A stretch of 64,000 nt of DNA. Source: Pseudoips prasinana. Its lineage: Eukaryota > Arthropoda > Insecta > Lepidoptera > Nolidae. The position numbers and the translations under genes are program-made. Under the pieces are notes generated by a model. The model did not search any database. It was not told the DNA's origin and was given only the letters and a program-made list of their open reading frames with translations. This document shows, in pieces, positions 21,837 to 31,975 of the stretch. The first letter of the stretch is position 1; each line of letters starts with the position of its first letter. The DNA is taken from NCBI GenBank assembly GCA_951640165.1, contig OX621257.1, positions 15,387,201 through 15,451,200 of the forward strand, in the 5' to 3' direction.

Positions 21837-22326
21837 TGGCCGAACGTATTGTGTGCGTTCGAGATGGATAAAATTAAATTTTGATACCTTTATGACTACA
21901 TCCATAAACTTCTTGGAATATTTAAATGGAAATCGTTGAATATATTTATTTGATGGAATGATTAAATTACAAGCACCATTATGTAGATTTTATATTGTTG
22001 GTTACTTAAATTACTGCTATGATTATTTATTTTATCTATACTTCTATACTAATATTTTAAAGAGGAAACGTTGGTGAGTTTGTGAGATGGTGTCGTTGTA
22101 AGGGATAATCTCTGGATCTACTGAACCGGTTCTTAAAATTATTTAACCAATAGAAAGCTACGTTGTTGTGGAGTGTCATAGAATATGACTCATCATCATT
22201 ATTTATATTAATCTTGAAGTATTACGCGGGACAAACGGGCAGGGACAAAAATACTTATAATGCGGAACGATGTCCGCGGGTACTGCTAGTGGACAAATAC
22301 AGTGAGAATTTTGACCAGTTTTGTTT

Positions 22327-22703
22327 GGGGGCGTACTATGTAACTTTGATGGTTAATTAAGTTAGTAGGTATCTCACTGGATGTTGAGCGGGATACTAGG
22401 CGTTGGATAAAGTTAGTTAGGGGGCGTACTATGTGACTTCGCTGGTTAATTGAGTGAGTAGGTATCTCACTGGATGGTGGACGGGATGCTAGTCATCAGA
22501 CAAAGTTAGTTTGGGGGCGTACTATGTGCCTTCGCTGGTTAATTGAATGAGTAGGTATCTCACTGGATGATGGAAGGGTTAATAGTCCTCGGATAAAGTT
22601 AGTTTGGAAGCGTACTATGTGCCTTCGCTGGTTAATTGCGTGAGTAGGTATCTCACTGGATGATGAGCGGGTCGCTAGTCGTCGGATAAAGTTATTTAGT
22701 GGG
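22327..22703 (+). repeat. Tandem array, four units of exactly 93 bp
   Basis: GCGTACTATGT recurs at 22331, 22424, 22517 and 22610, always 93 bp apart. Each unit holds GGTTAATT, GTAGGTATCTCACTGGATG and GGATAAAGTTA. A decayed partial unit follows (GGGTTTACTATATGG). 93 is a multiple of three, but I see no conserved coding frame on the plus strand. Confidence 0.9.
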
Positions 22704-24129
22704 TTTACTATATGGATACACTGGAGTTTTGGATAGTTATGGTTATTGCTGGTAGTTGAGTGTGTCACTAGTTGTCAAATAAAGTGTCCTATGAATGCTT
22801 ACAACAGTCTATGCTAATCAAAACAAGTGATCTGGTCAATGAGTAGTTTACTCGATAAAATTTAGCCAGTTTTATTTATTTTTGTTGTTACATATGAAAC
22901 GTTTAGAAGACTTTTACTGTGTTGAGAACTGAAAGAAAAGAACTGAAAGACTGTGTTGATTTTGTCTATGTTTTGAATAGACTGATTCTGTACCTCTGTT
23001 ATGATTTACTGGATTTTAACTATTTATTTATTGTAACATGATTATGAATGGATTATGTCGCGGAGAATGTATATGTTTCAGTGAGATGTTGATGACTACT
23101 GATGATGAAGCTGGTGCTCCTACTGATACACCACGGAGATCTCAAAAAAAAAAGTATGGTTAAACTACGAAGTCCATCGTGAAATAGTTCAAGTGAAGAA
23201 GTGGTGTCTAAAGATTTTCTGAACATGGTTAAAGTTAGCTGGTTTAGCAATGAGATTGTTTGGAGCTTCGCTAACAGTTGTTTTTAGTTCAGGTGAGTGG
23301 CAAGTTAAACTCATGAAGGCTTTTCCCAGTGAATAGAATTACGGTAGACTTTTAGAATAAATGTTAAATCTTGTTTCACGTGATGATGAAAGTCTTCGTT
23401 AATATTTTTATGATACATTATTTTATGTTAAATTTATTATTAATAAACCCCATTATTATAGTAAAATTTGTGGTAGAACGGCTGTCTAATAATATTGTAT
23501 ACAGTATTAATGGTAGTTCAGTGAGAAATAAGGCACAGGCACAGAATAGTTCTGAGTCGTAAGATTTACTTTTCTTTCTTACTTCCCAAAACCCTCAACC
23601 ACTACTTAATGGTGAATTTCACGAGCATGGTGATACGTTCAAAGTTCCAAGTTAATTTGCAACTAAGATTTGTACAGATCTTAATTAGGTACAAATTGGA
23701 GACAGTGGCCTTTTACAGGCGTTGCCACTATAATTATAATATAATATTTTACAACCTTTAATAATATATCAATAATTATATAAAACAATTGGAATAAAAA
23801 CGACACTATTTAATCTAAATAAATACTTAAATATGTAAATAATTATTGAAACATAATCTTAAAATAAGTTTATATAAACTTGGATTTGACTTACTGGATA
23901 ATTGATTAAAACATCGTTAGTATTTTTAATTACTGGTTCATATTGCATTATGTGAAGGGTTATATACAGGATTAGGAATTGGTCAAGATTAGTTGAATTG
24001 TGATTTCAATTATAAGATTTTGATAAAGAAGTGTCTTTAGTCGCCGAGTTTACTTGAGATTAGGTGAATTGTCGTTTTTCTAAATATTCTTTAATTAAAA
24101 AGTAACATTTTTTTTATTAAGAGTTTCTT
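22704..24129. other. AT-rich interior of the LARD-like element
   Basis: No recognisable domain or repeat. A short open frame at 23371-23562 is composition noise in very AT-rich DNA. Confidence 0.45.
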
Positions 24130-25700
24130 TAGCTTTTTATTAAATATAGGGTATGAGATTCATTTTTAATGTCTAATGGTAATTTATTAAGTATTTTTAC
24201 TGCCATGTAGTACGGGCTTTCGTTGAGCATTTCAGTCCGAGATGGCGGGATGTATAATCCTTTTTGTGTCACGTATTTAAGGTGTATGTTTCTTTAACTC
24301 TAGTAAGTGTTTGTACTAGTTTTGTATAAAGAAATGTCATAGATGTATATTGAAGGCAGAGTCAAGAGCTCGTATTCGGTATAAGTAGGCTTACAGGTTT
24401 TAGTGTTGGCTATGTGGGCTATAATTCTGACACATTTTTTTTTGTATGGTAAACAACTGATTTGCTTTTGCTCTATTTCCCCACAGCATTATACCATATT
24501 TTAGCCACGAATATGCATATGCATTGTAGGCAGACAGAGAGGTGCTTGTGTTAGAGCATTGACTAATTTGGAAGTTCTTGATAGTTTTGTTAAAAGAATC
24601 CTGATAGTTTCGATTTTATTTGTCCTATATGTGATTTCCAAGTTACATGTGTATCTATATGAATTTCAAGTAAGTTAAATGTTTCCATGGTTTCTAAATA
24701 TGTTTTTGGTACATAATATTTGTATTTAAGAGTGGTTTCTTGTGGGATCTGAATTGTATAATTTTTATTTTACCGTAATTTATTTCTAATTTATGGTCTT
24801 CTAACCAAGTTGTTGCACAATCCAATGTTTCATGTATTGGTTGGACAGGATCATAATTATTCTCACATCTTATAAGAATTGAGATATCATCCGCAAAGAG
24901 ATCCGGAACAGTAATTCGCTATTTAGTATTTTTGGAAGGTTATGTACGTTAGAAACAGTATGCAACTAGTTTTATGAGAGACTGGTGCCCGAGTTAGGTT
25001 TGGGAGAACCTGTATTACAGGTCACCAGCGACCCACTCCGCAGATTGATTTAAAGATAGCTTTCTTTGTAATTATAATTGCTTGAAACTCATAATTCTAA
25101 ATCTATAACAGTAGAGATATAAATAGATAACAGTAATTATAATATTACCTAAGATTAGATATTGTGTAAAAAAAAAAGAGCTTGTGTGTTTATGAATTCT
25201 GAATAGTCTGCAATGGGTATGTATGTAATGGGACTTAGGTTTAGGAAATATTAATTTAATAAAAAAACAATACTGGTATTAAACAATAAAGTGTCAAAGT
25301 AAAAGACAATGACATGATGTTAGAGCCCTGTGATAAAGATAAAAATAGATTAAACCTTATACGCTTTCGTCATGTCCAGTAATAGTTCTATAACATTTTG
25401 TCTGTCATTCACATATTGTAAGGATGTTTGAACGTATATGATTTTGACTTTCAAAAACTGTTTTGATTATCGTCCAGTATTCCAATTATTTCCAAGAAAC
25501 TGGTTTAATCGGTTGCACATTGCCTTTTCAAATACTTTCGAGAAGGTAGGTAAAAGGGTTATGGCCTGTAGTTGTTAGGCGTATGTGTGTCCCCTTTTTA
25601 TGGATCGGTTTAACAAGTGATAATTTAAGTGCATCGGGAAATTTTCCTTGAATATTTTAAATCACCTGTCATAAATAATAAATGCTTACATTGAATTTGA
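24130..25700 (-). pseudogene. Decayed LINE reverse transcriptase, fragment A
   Basis: Read leftward across many frame breaks, the minus strand shows KLSLVKPIHKKG near 25620, a decayed GSP..GS.LGP-like loop near 25000, and FADDISILI, the RT active site, near 24890. A C-terminal run at 24170-24400 has LPSIYIYDISLY and SPYYMAVKILNKLP. These are in the order of a CR1/Jockey-type non-LTR RT. Stops and indels are frequent, so it is old, in contrast to the apparently identical LTRs around it. Confidence 0.75.
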
Positions 25701-25929
25701 TAGTGATTGTAGACCTTCGCGCAAAACCGATGCCGAGCTACTTAATTTGGGTAAAAGTTTTAATAAGTTCCAGTAGTTAAGGGTTTTGGACAATCAGCTG
25801 TTTTGCCGCTGCATAAAAGACATGTATTAGCTAAGATTGATGAAATTGAATCTGATATGAGCTCAAAATCATAATAATCCAGAAATATGGTTCTGATTAG
25901 TTCTACCTAAAAGTATTTTATTTGCTGTT

Positions 25930-27200
25930 TTATTGATAATTTTAATGTGGTCACGTATCAATCAATCATTTATTTTCTGAACAAAGTTACAGATATATGG
26001 ATGTTATATTAAAGTGATAGTATTCTATGTTCTATCTAAATGCATAAAAATGTTCATCTTGATTGCTACATAATGCAAAAATAAGTTTTACATATAAAAA
26101 AGTCATAAATCAATTGAATTAGTTCATAATCTAAAATCACAAAATAAAATTAGTACATAACAAATATAAAACAGAATACAAAACCAAGTTTTACGCATAA
26201 AATGGTCCCATCTATCTAGAATTTTTAATTTAGACAAAGCCCTAATGCATTGTTTTGAGCATTAAAAGCTGCATTGCTGTGTTTGTGGGGAAACTCACCC
26301 AATAAGTAGTACCGTATCTTGGATGAAATTCTGATTGTCATAGGCAGTAATGCATCTCGGTTTCTTATCGAGGGAAGTTTAAATATTTTTGCTCAAACCG
26401 TGTATGTGCTTTCCAGTCAATTTTGCTGTCAATAATTAAGCCTAGAAATTTATTTTATTTGGTTGTCATGATAGTGAAAATTAAGTGTCGGTGGATTGAA
26501 TTCATTGTCTAAATTGAATTATGATGGTTTTTTTTCAAATTTATTATTATTATCTCTCATCCATTCTATTATTTAATGTCAACATCCGTTAATATAATTT
26601 TTACATTGAAATATTAATTACATTCAATTAAAGCAGTGCTATCGTGAGTAAATCGTGACATTGACCTGTTTATAGCTTTAGTCAACTCATTGGTGTATAT
26701 TATAAATAATAGGGAACCCAAGAACTACCCATCATACTTAACCAATCTATTGAGAGAATTAATTTTGTTTTCAAGTTTTGTTTTTCTTTTGCCTAAATGT
26801 TTAATGTCGGTGCATTTAACTAAATATAAAAAAAAAGGATTCGATATATCCTAGGTTAGGTCCTCATACCGCGCATGAATTTAATTTTTCTAATAATATT
26901 TATGGTCCACGCAGTCAAATACTTCAATGACACAAGAAAAAAATGGCTCAATCTGGTATTTTATTCTCAATTCTTGATACATTAATATTTAAGAAATCGT
27001 AAATCGCCCTGTTCAACCTTTTAGTTCTGCAACAAACATATTCCTTTTTTTTTCGAAGTAAGAATAAATTTGGGCGTATATATACTTGATGATTGTAGAG
27101 AATACCGACAAGAGAGCTCTAGGCTTATAGAATTCTACATAAGGTTTTTCTATTTTTAAAGAGGGGCTTTATTAGTTTGTCTAGGTAAATATCTAAAGCT
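25930..27200 (-). pseudogene. Decayed LINE reverse transcriptase, fragment B
   Basis: The minus strand shows ENKIPDWAIFF-like and FDCVDHK motifs near 26900 (the first catalytic Asp region of RT), SLLFIIYTNELTKAINRSMS near 26700 and a damaged active-site region with HDSTALIECN. Frame breaks are frequent. It is a second RT remnant of the same broad class as fragment A. Whether A and B are one duplicated element or two insertions is unclear. Confidence 0.7.
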
Positions 27201-27281
27201 AATCCAATGTTCAGGATATGGCTTAGAGGGTCTATTTTTGTCGATACATCGTCATTGTTATAGTAGTAGTTTTTTTTTTTT

Positions 27282-27739
27282 TTCACTTTGTTTTTGTTTT
27301 GTAATAATGCGTTATTGACAAAATGTATTTTATGGTTGTATTCAAAACTTTTATATGTTATTATTTTTATTATATTTGAATGTTATGATTTGCTGATGTT
27401 TTTTTGAAAGGTATATGTAACTTATGTGTATGTATTGTGTGTGCCAGGAGGCAATACAGGGTCGGATGGCTGAATGTTATGATTTCCAAATAATTGGTAA
27501 CATTTTTATTTTCACTTTGTTTTTGTTTTGAAATAATGTGTTATTGACAAAATGTATTTTATGGTTGTATTCAAAACTTTTAAATGTTATTATTTTTATT
27601 TTATTTGAATGTTATGATTTGCTGATGTTTTTTTTGAAAGGTATATGTAACTTATGTTTATGTATTGTGTGTGCCAGGAGGCAACACAGGGTCGGATGGC
27701 CGAATGTTATGATTTCCAAATAATTGGTAACATTTTTGG
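27282..27739 (+). repeat. Tandem duplication of about 229 bp, including the first bases of the LTR
   Basis: Units start TTCACTTTGTTTTTGTTTTG at 27282 and 27511. The first unit ends with the first ~36 bases of the LTR (27475-27510, TGTTATGATTTCC...), then jumps back; the second runs into the real 3' LTR at 27705. A T13 run precedes the array. This is consistent with a template switch during reverse transcription. Confidence 0.85.
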
Positions 27740-28062
27740 TGATTTGTTTACTTAAAAAGGTATGATTTTGCTTTGTATTTAATTTAATATTTATTAAAAG
27801 GATATAATCTGCCTAAAAGAGGTGAATGAGCGGAATGGCCGATGCATTCAGTTCATTCCCGTTCATGACATTCAGAATGGTCGCTAGTTCGGTCGGCAGT
27901 TCTTAGCGAGCGCTCGAACCGAAGGTTGTTAACAAGTGTGGTATATTGTTTGTATCTACAGAAGTGATTTAATTTAGTTAACGTTTGCTAAGTGTTGTAA
28001 TGGTGCAATCCTGATGAGTTGAATAAACATATATGGTTGCTGAATAACGTGTTTTCTTATCA
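27705..28062 (+). repeat. 3' LTR of the LARD-like element (358 bp)
   Basis: It has the same length and, by eye, the same sequence as 21004-21361. It is preceded by GCCAGGAGGCAACACAGGG, a weak purine-rich region where a polypurine tract would be expected. Confidence 0.85.
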
Positions 28063-28110
28063 TCTGAGACTGTTCTAGAGAAACTATATTTTATATCGTT
28101 GGTTTAGCGG

Positions 28111-28166
28111 TAGAGTGTTCAACAGCATATGAGGGATTTGTCCCTCATATGCTGTTGAACACTCTA
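28111..28166. repeat. Perfect hairpin 1: 26-bp arms, TTTG loop
   Basis: Arms 28111-28136 and 28141-28166 are exact reverse complements with loop TTTG at 28137-28140. The centre is GGGATTTGTCCC, the same 12 bases as hairpin 2. Confidence 0.95.
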
Positions 28167-28189
28167 TATGCCTATGCTCTATATGCCTA

Positions 28190-28287
28190 TGCCCTTTGGG
28201 CTGATATTGAGATTTACTTTTTATCCCGACCCGGGATTTGTCCCGGGTCGGGATAAAAAGTAAATCTCAATATCAGCCCAAAGGGCA
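28190..28287. repeat. Perfect hairpin 2: 47-bp arms, TTTG loop
   Basis: Arms 28190-28236 and 28241-28287 are exact reverse complements with loop TTTG at 28237-28240. The right arm is SINE sequence in sense direction that joins the downstream body. A 23-bp filler of TATGCCTA repeats separates it from hairpin 1. Confidence 0.95.
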
Positions 28288-28425
28288 GCCCCCCTTTGCT
28301 TTGGAGAGCATGTAAAACCGATGGATCCACTTGCGCACTACATTTTGTCCCGCGCAGATGGCTAGTCTCCATTGAGACTGGCCGCTATGTTCGTAATTCG
28401 GCTAGGAAAGCATTATAAAAGTATA

Positions 28426-28899
28426 CGAGCGCTTGCATAAAGATAAGTCGTATCTGTACTCTCAAACCTCTCACCCTCATACGATGAGGCTGAAACACAT
28501 ATTAAACTTAGCCATATTAAACCTTCGCTTAAATCGGTACGACTGAATGAAGGTTTTTTGTGTGCTCCAAGGCGTGGAACACCGCCAACTTCCAATTGGG
28601 GCTGCTATGCCAGACAATGCCAAAAACTAATTTTGGCCTGCCCTGAAATTGGAACAGTTACACTAGACCACATAATCTGCGCTTGAATACGAGACCAATT
28701 TACACGAGCCTATTTTATATATTTTAAGTAAATGTGACATTTATTTAAAACAAACAGGTTTATCAGTATGTTTATAACAATACAATTTCATGTTATCTCA
28801 TATCAGTACACACGCGAAATGGTGGCCTAACAGAAATGGGTTGAGTGCTGGGTGCGCCCAGCACTCAACCCACCAATTACATTATTTGTCCTTTATATT
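28426..28899. other. Non-coding stretch with decayed repeat debris
   Basis: No gene. At 28838-28871 the phrase GGGTTGAGTGCTGGG is followed by its reverse complement CCCAGCACTCAACCC (28839-28853 and 28857-28871), another short perfect hairpin with a CGC(G) centre. Confidence 0.55.
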
Positions 28900-29085
28900 A
28901 TTGTGCTCTGCGCACGAACGTACTTCTATACAACCGGAAGACGCGGCGTGGGCAGGTCCCCGTCAAGGTGGACCGATGATCTTATGAGGGTCGCTGGAAA
29001 CCGCTGGATGCGAATAGCGCAAGACCGGCAATTGTGGCGATCTTTGGGGAGGCCTTTGTCTTTGTCATTCAGCTGATATAATGAT
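28900..29085 (+). pseudogene. RTE-like LINE 3' end fragment
   Basis: The translation TGRRGVGRSPSRWTDDLMRV, then WMRIAQDRQLWRSLG, matches the fragment at 15790-15998 on the other strand. It is followed by CAGCTGATATAATGATTATG, a typical end. Only the C terminus remains. Confidence 0.7.
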
Positions 29086-29150
29086 TATGAAAAGCCCATC
29101 AGGCGGCTACAACAACTCTGGCACATGTAGTTAAGCATAAATATGAAGAA

Positions 29151-29453
29151 CTAGCTGTGCCCCGCGGTTTTACCTGCGTTAAACTTTGTAAATTAATATA
29201 AAACGTAGGTGATAGCGTGATAATATGTAGCCTATATGTTGACCCGATCTCTTAGTAATATTCATGCAAAATTTGAAGTAAATCCATTTATTACTTTTTG
29301 TGTTTAGCCCAGACATACATACAGACAAATAGACAAAAATACAAAAAAATATATTTTTGGCTTCGATATGGATTGTAGCTCACGCCCCAAGGATCCTTTA
29401 AAAATATTCAATGTACAGTTTTGAAATTCCTGCTATTTTATTACATGTATAGA
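29151..29453 (-). mobile_element. Non-autonomous Helitron, family H1, copy 2 (303 bp)
   Basis: On the minus strand it starts TCTATACATGTAATAAAAT and ends GGGGCACAGCTAG, after a GC-rich near-palindrome (ACCGCGGGG). It shares its body with copies at 16253 and 46071. TC start, CTAG end and the 3' hairpin are standard Helitron features. Confidence 0.85.
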
Positions 29454-29810
29454 TAATATCGCTTGTCATATAGTAAGTAAACATTATACAGTAGCTATAA
29501 CAGCCTACACAATCGATTGTTAAGGTTCATTCCATGCAGGTGTGTTCTTAAAATAGCTCGCTCCACTGCCCTATATACGTCGGCTAATTCTTTATCAATT
29601 CAAAATAGATCCGCCGTAAATGCAATGAATGAACACTTCATGTTTCATCCAGTACTTACCTACGGTAATAGTTTTTAACACCGAATCATTTTATTACATA
29701 ATATTGTTTTGTTCACTACTTAAATATTTTTTTCTCGTTTAATAAGTTAATAATTACATAGCTAATGAACAAATACATTTATAAATCTAATAAATTTGCT
29801 GCAACACTTT

Positions 29811-30081
29811 TGACGGGCCTGTTGGCGTGGTTGGTAGATACGCTGCCTTTCACGCCGGAGGTCGTGAGTTCGATTCCCACCCAGGACAAATATTTGTGTG
29901 CATGAACATGTCTGTTTGTTCTGGGTCTGGGTGTAAATTATCTATCTATGCATGTATTTACAAAACTTAAAGTATATGTAGTATATCAGTTTTCTGGTTT
30001 CCATAGTACAAGCTCTGCTTAATTTGGGATCAGATGGCCGTGTGTAAATAATGTCCCAGGATATTATTATATTATTAGTTA
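29811..30081 (+). mobile_element. SINE family 1, best full-length copy
   Basis: TGACGGGCCTGTTGGCGTGG start, box A-like TGGCGTGGTTGGTAG and box B GAGTTCGATTCCCACC in the head; body with GTCTGGGTGTAAATTATC and CATAGTACAAGCTCTGC; tail TATTATTATATTATTA. Confidence 0.9.
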
Positions 30082-30158
30082 GTTAAAAACCATATTCGAA
30101 TTCTTATTATAATGTAATTTAATGTTTCATAATAATTAATGTTTCTTGATTTTTATAT

Positions 30159-30360
30159 ATGGGCTGGGAAGTTTCGCAGTTGGCGGTATTAAGCCCACGT
30201 GCCTCGGACCTCATTCCGGTCTTCTCGCAAGCCGTCCCATCGGGTCATGAGAATGCCACTATTTATGCGCACACGCTTATACAATTTAATAATCGATGTC
30301 CCCTTGAGATGGTCTGCCATGACGGCAGTTCGACTAAAAGGACATTAGTAGTTAAAAACT
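30159..30360 (+). repeat. SINE family 4 body fragment, copy a
   Basis: The stretch with AAGCCCACGTGCCTCGGACC and GTCCCATCGGGTCATGAG matches the body of the family 4 copy near 46860-46940. No pol III head. Confidence 0.65.
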
Positions 30361-30394
30361 TAGTTTTATTTAATTATTTAAATATGTAATTTTT

Positions 30395-30562
30395 CACACC
30401 CCATAGCAGGAATTCGGAAATTGGCGATGTTATACGCCCGTGCCTCAGACGGCACGTGAAGCTGTCCCACGCCTGATATCTCGCCGGTTGTGTCGGATGA
30501 CCGTCCCATCATATATGAGAGTGTATAAGTGTTTGCGCATACATACTTGCTCTTTAATACCC
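30395..30562 (+). repeat. SINE family 4 body fragment, copy b
   Basis: GCCCGTGCCTCAGACGGCAC, GAAGCTGTCCCACGCC and CCGGTTGTGTCGGATG match the same body region as copy a, which lies directly upstream. The two may be a tandem duplication of a headless SINE. Confidence 0.6.
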
Positions 30563-30739
30563 CCAACGTAGCTAATCTCCTTTAAGATTGACAATAAGAA
30601 TTACGGACAGTCATACGCTCGGTATAAAACAGGACTGTACCTCTACCACGACTCCATATAGTTTACTTAATCGATGAAACTTACTTTTAGTTTAGACATT
30701 TTAAGTTCATTTAAGTTTCCGCTAGGGGCGGTGCTAGTT

Positions 30740-31041
30740 GAAAACAGCTCCGGGAAGACAGCGATCTGTTTGTGGCGCAGTCGCTGTGTCGGACTGGTAG
30801 GAGTCGGCAATAGGGGAGGGCAATCCATAGCCCTCCCAGGGTACGTGTCCCGACCATCTGGGACATGGCGCAAAAGGGGAGCACCGGAGCAGCATACCCG
30901 TGTTCCCGGGGCTCCCCTATCAGGCGCCAAGAGGAGTCCACGGCAGGTTAGGTTTAGTCGGTGCGAGTCCGACATACCCACCCGCAGACACTTTTTGCGG
31001 GTGGCATGCGTAGGCATTCCTCCTGCCTTATCAAAAAAAAA
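30740..31041 (+). mobile_element. Poly-A-tailed retroposon with target-site duplication
   Basis: A GC-rich 300-bp insert ends in A9 and is flanked by AGGGGCGGTGCTAGTT (30724-30739) and AGGGGTGGTGCTAGTT (31041-31056), a 16-bp duplication with one mismatch. It is rich in short hairpins (GGGAGGGC...GCCCTCCC, CACCCGC...GCGGGTG). Open frames on both strands are a by-product of GC content. It could be a 5'-truncated LINE end or a SINE; the family is not recognised. Confidence 0.75.
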
Positions 31042-31197
31042 GGGGTGGTGCTAGTTAATGTACTGGAAAAACTGCAAGTAGCATCGAGGCAGTGAACTAC
31101 CACTTTGTCTCCCTGTAGTGCTTTGGTTCATCCTACCGTTGTCTGGAAGAGATTGCTACATTAGTTATACGACTGACGTTTCTAAGTAAAAAGTATA

Positions 31198-31667
31198 ATA
31201 TAATAATATATCCTGGGACATTATTCCCACGGCCCCACGGCAATCTGATCCCAAAGAGCTTGTACTATGGAAACCAGATAACTGATATACTACATATACT
31301 ACTTTTCTTTTGTAAATAATTATAATAATATCCTGTGACATTATCACACACGGCCATCTGATCCTAAACTGAGTAGAGCTTGTACTATGGAAACCAGATA
31401 ACTGATATACTACATATACTACTTTTCTTTTGTAAATAATTATAATAATATCCTGTGACATTATCACACACGGCCATCTGATCCTAAACTGAGTAGAGCT
31501 TGTACTATGGAAACCAGACAACTGATATACTACATATACTACTATTCTTTTGTAATTAAATACAAACAACACTACACTCAAATATCTGCCTGGGTGAGAA
31601 TCAAACCAACGACATGCGAAGTGAAAGGCATGAACCAACATACGCCAACCGGCCTACCAATAGTATA
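31198..31667 (-). mobile_element. SINE family 1 with a 3 x 120-bp internal expansion
   Basis: The minus-strand SINE has a decayed head at 31570-31667 (GGTTTGATTCTCACCC box B-like). Its 3' half (CATAGTACAAGCTC to TATTATTATA) is present three times: 31201-31320, 31321-31440 and 31441-31560. The last two units share an identical first half. Tandem extension of only the SINE 3' half is unusual. Confidence 0.9.
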
Positions 31668-31734
31668 AGGTTATAGTTTAAGTATATTCATGTTACGACC
31701 TAATATTTTGATTTGGTGCAATGAAATGTATTTG

Positions 31735-31975
31735 TCGGTCACCGTAGCCTAGTTGGTAGTGCTCCTGCCTACGAAGCTGGTGGTCCTGGGTTCGAATCCC
31801 GGTAAGTGCAAATATTTGTGTGATGAGCACGAATATTTGTTTCTGAGTCATGGATGTTTTCTTTGTATATAAGTATTTATTTATCTATATAAGTATGTAT
31901 ATCGTCGCCTGGTACCCATAGTACAAGCTTTGCTTAGTTTGGGGCTAGGATGATCTGTGTGACATTGTCCCTAGA
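31735..31975 (+). mobile_element. tRNA-derived SINE, family 2
   Basis: The head has TAGCCTAGTTGGTAGTG (box A-like) and GGTTCGAATCCCGG (box B, matching the tRNA consensus). The body has CATAGTACAAGCTTTGC and the tail TAGATATTATTAAATG. It shares its 3' part with family 1 but has a different head. Confidence 0.85.

Larger units (their letters stand above)
21004..28062 (+). mobile_element. Large non-coding LTR retrotransposon (LARD-like), 7.06 kb
   Basis: Two 358-bp direct repeats with TG...CA ends bound the element, and by eye they are identical. The interior lacks Gag or Pol frames in either orientation. It contains a 134-bp duplication, a 93-bp tandem array, two decayed LINE RT regions on the minus strand and a 229-bp duplication next to the 3' LTR. 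Orientation is set by AATAAA in the LTR on the plus strand. Flanking target duplication is imperfect (AACTG before, TCTGAGACTG after). It would need proteins from another element to move. Confidence 0.7.
28092..28425 (+). mobile_element. SINE family 4 copy rearranged by two perfect hairpins
   Basis: The head CGTTGGTTTAGCGGTAG is a pol III box A-like start, and the 3' body has GTCCCGCGCAGATGG and CCATTGAGACTGGCCGC, both matching the copy at 46655-47069. Between them, 28111-28287 consists of two perfect inverted repeats (see separate entries). Confidence 0.75.

Noticed and set aside
22327..22703. CRISPR-like array
   Set aside because: The 93-bp units are contiguous tandem repeats without spacers, inside a eukaryotic retroelement.
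21004..28062. Autonomous Copia or Gypsy element between the 358-bp LTRs
   Set aside because: No Gag, protease, integrase or LTR-type RT motif was found on either strand; the only RT motifs are of LINE type and on the minus strand.
30667..31054. Overlapping open frames of 116 and 126 codons on both strands
   Set aside because: They fall in a GC-rich retroposon with hairpins; both strands being open is a composition effect and no domain is seen.
31165..31641. 158-codon frame with internal repeats, resembling a repetitive protein
   Set aside because: The repeats are the 120-bp SINE units, whose length is divisible by three, so the frame stays open by accident.
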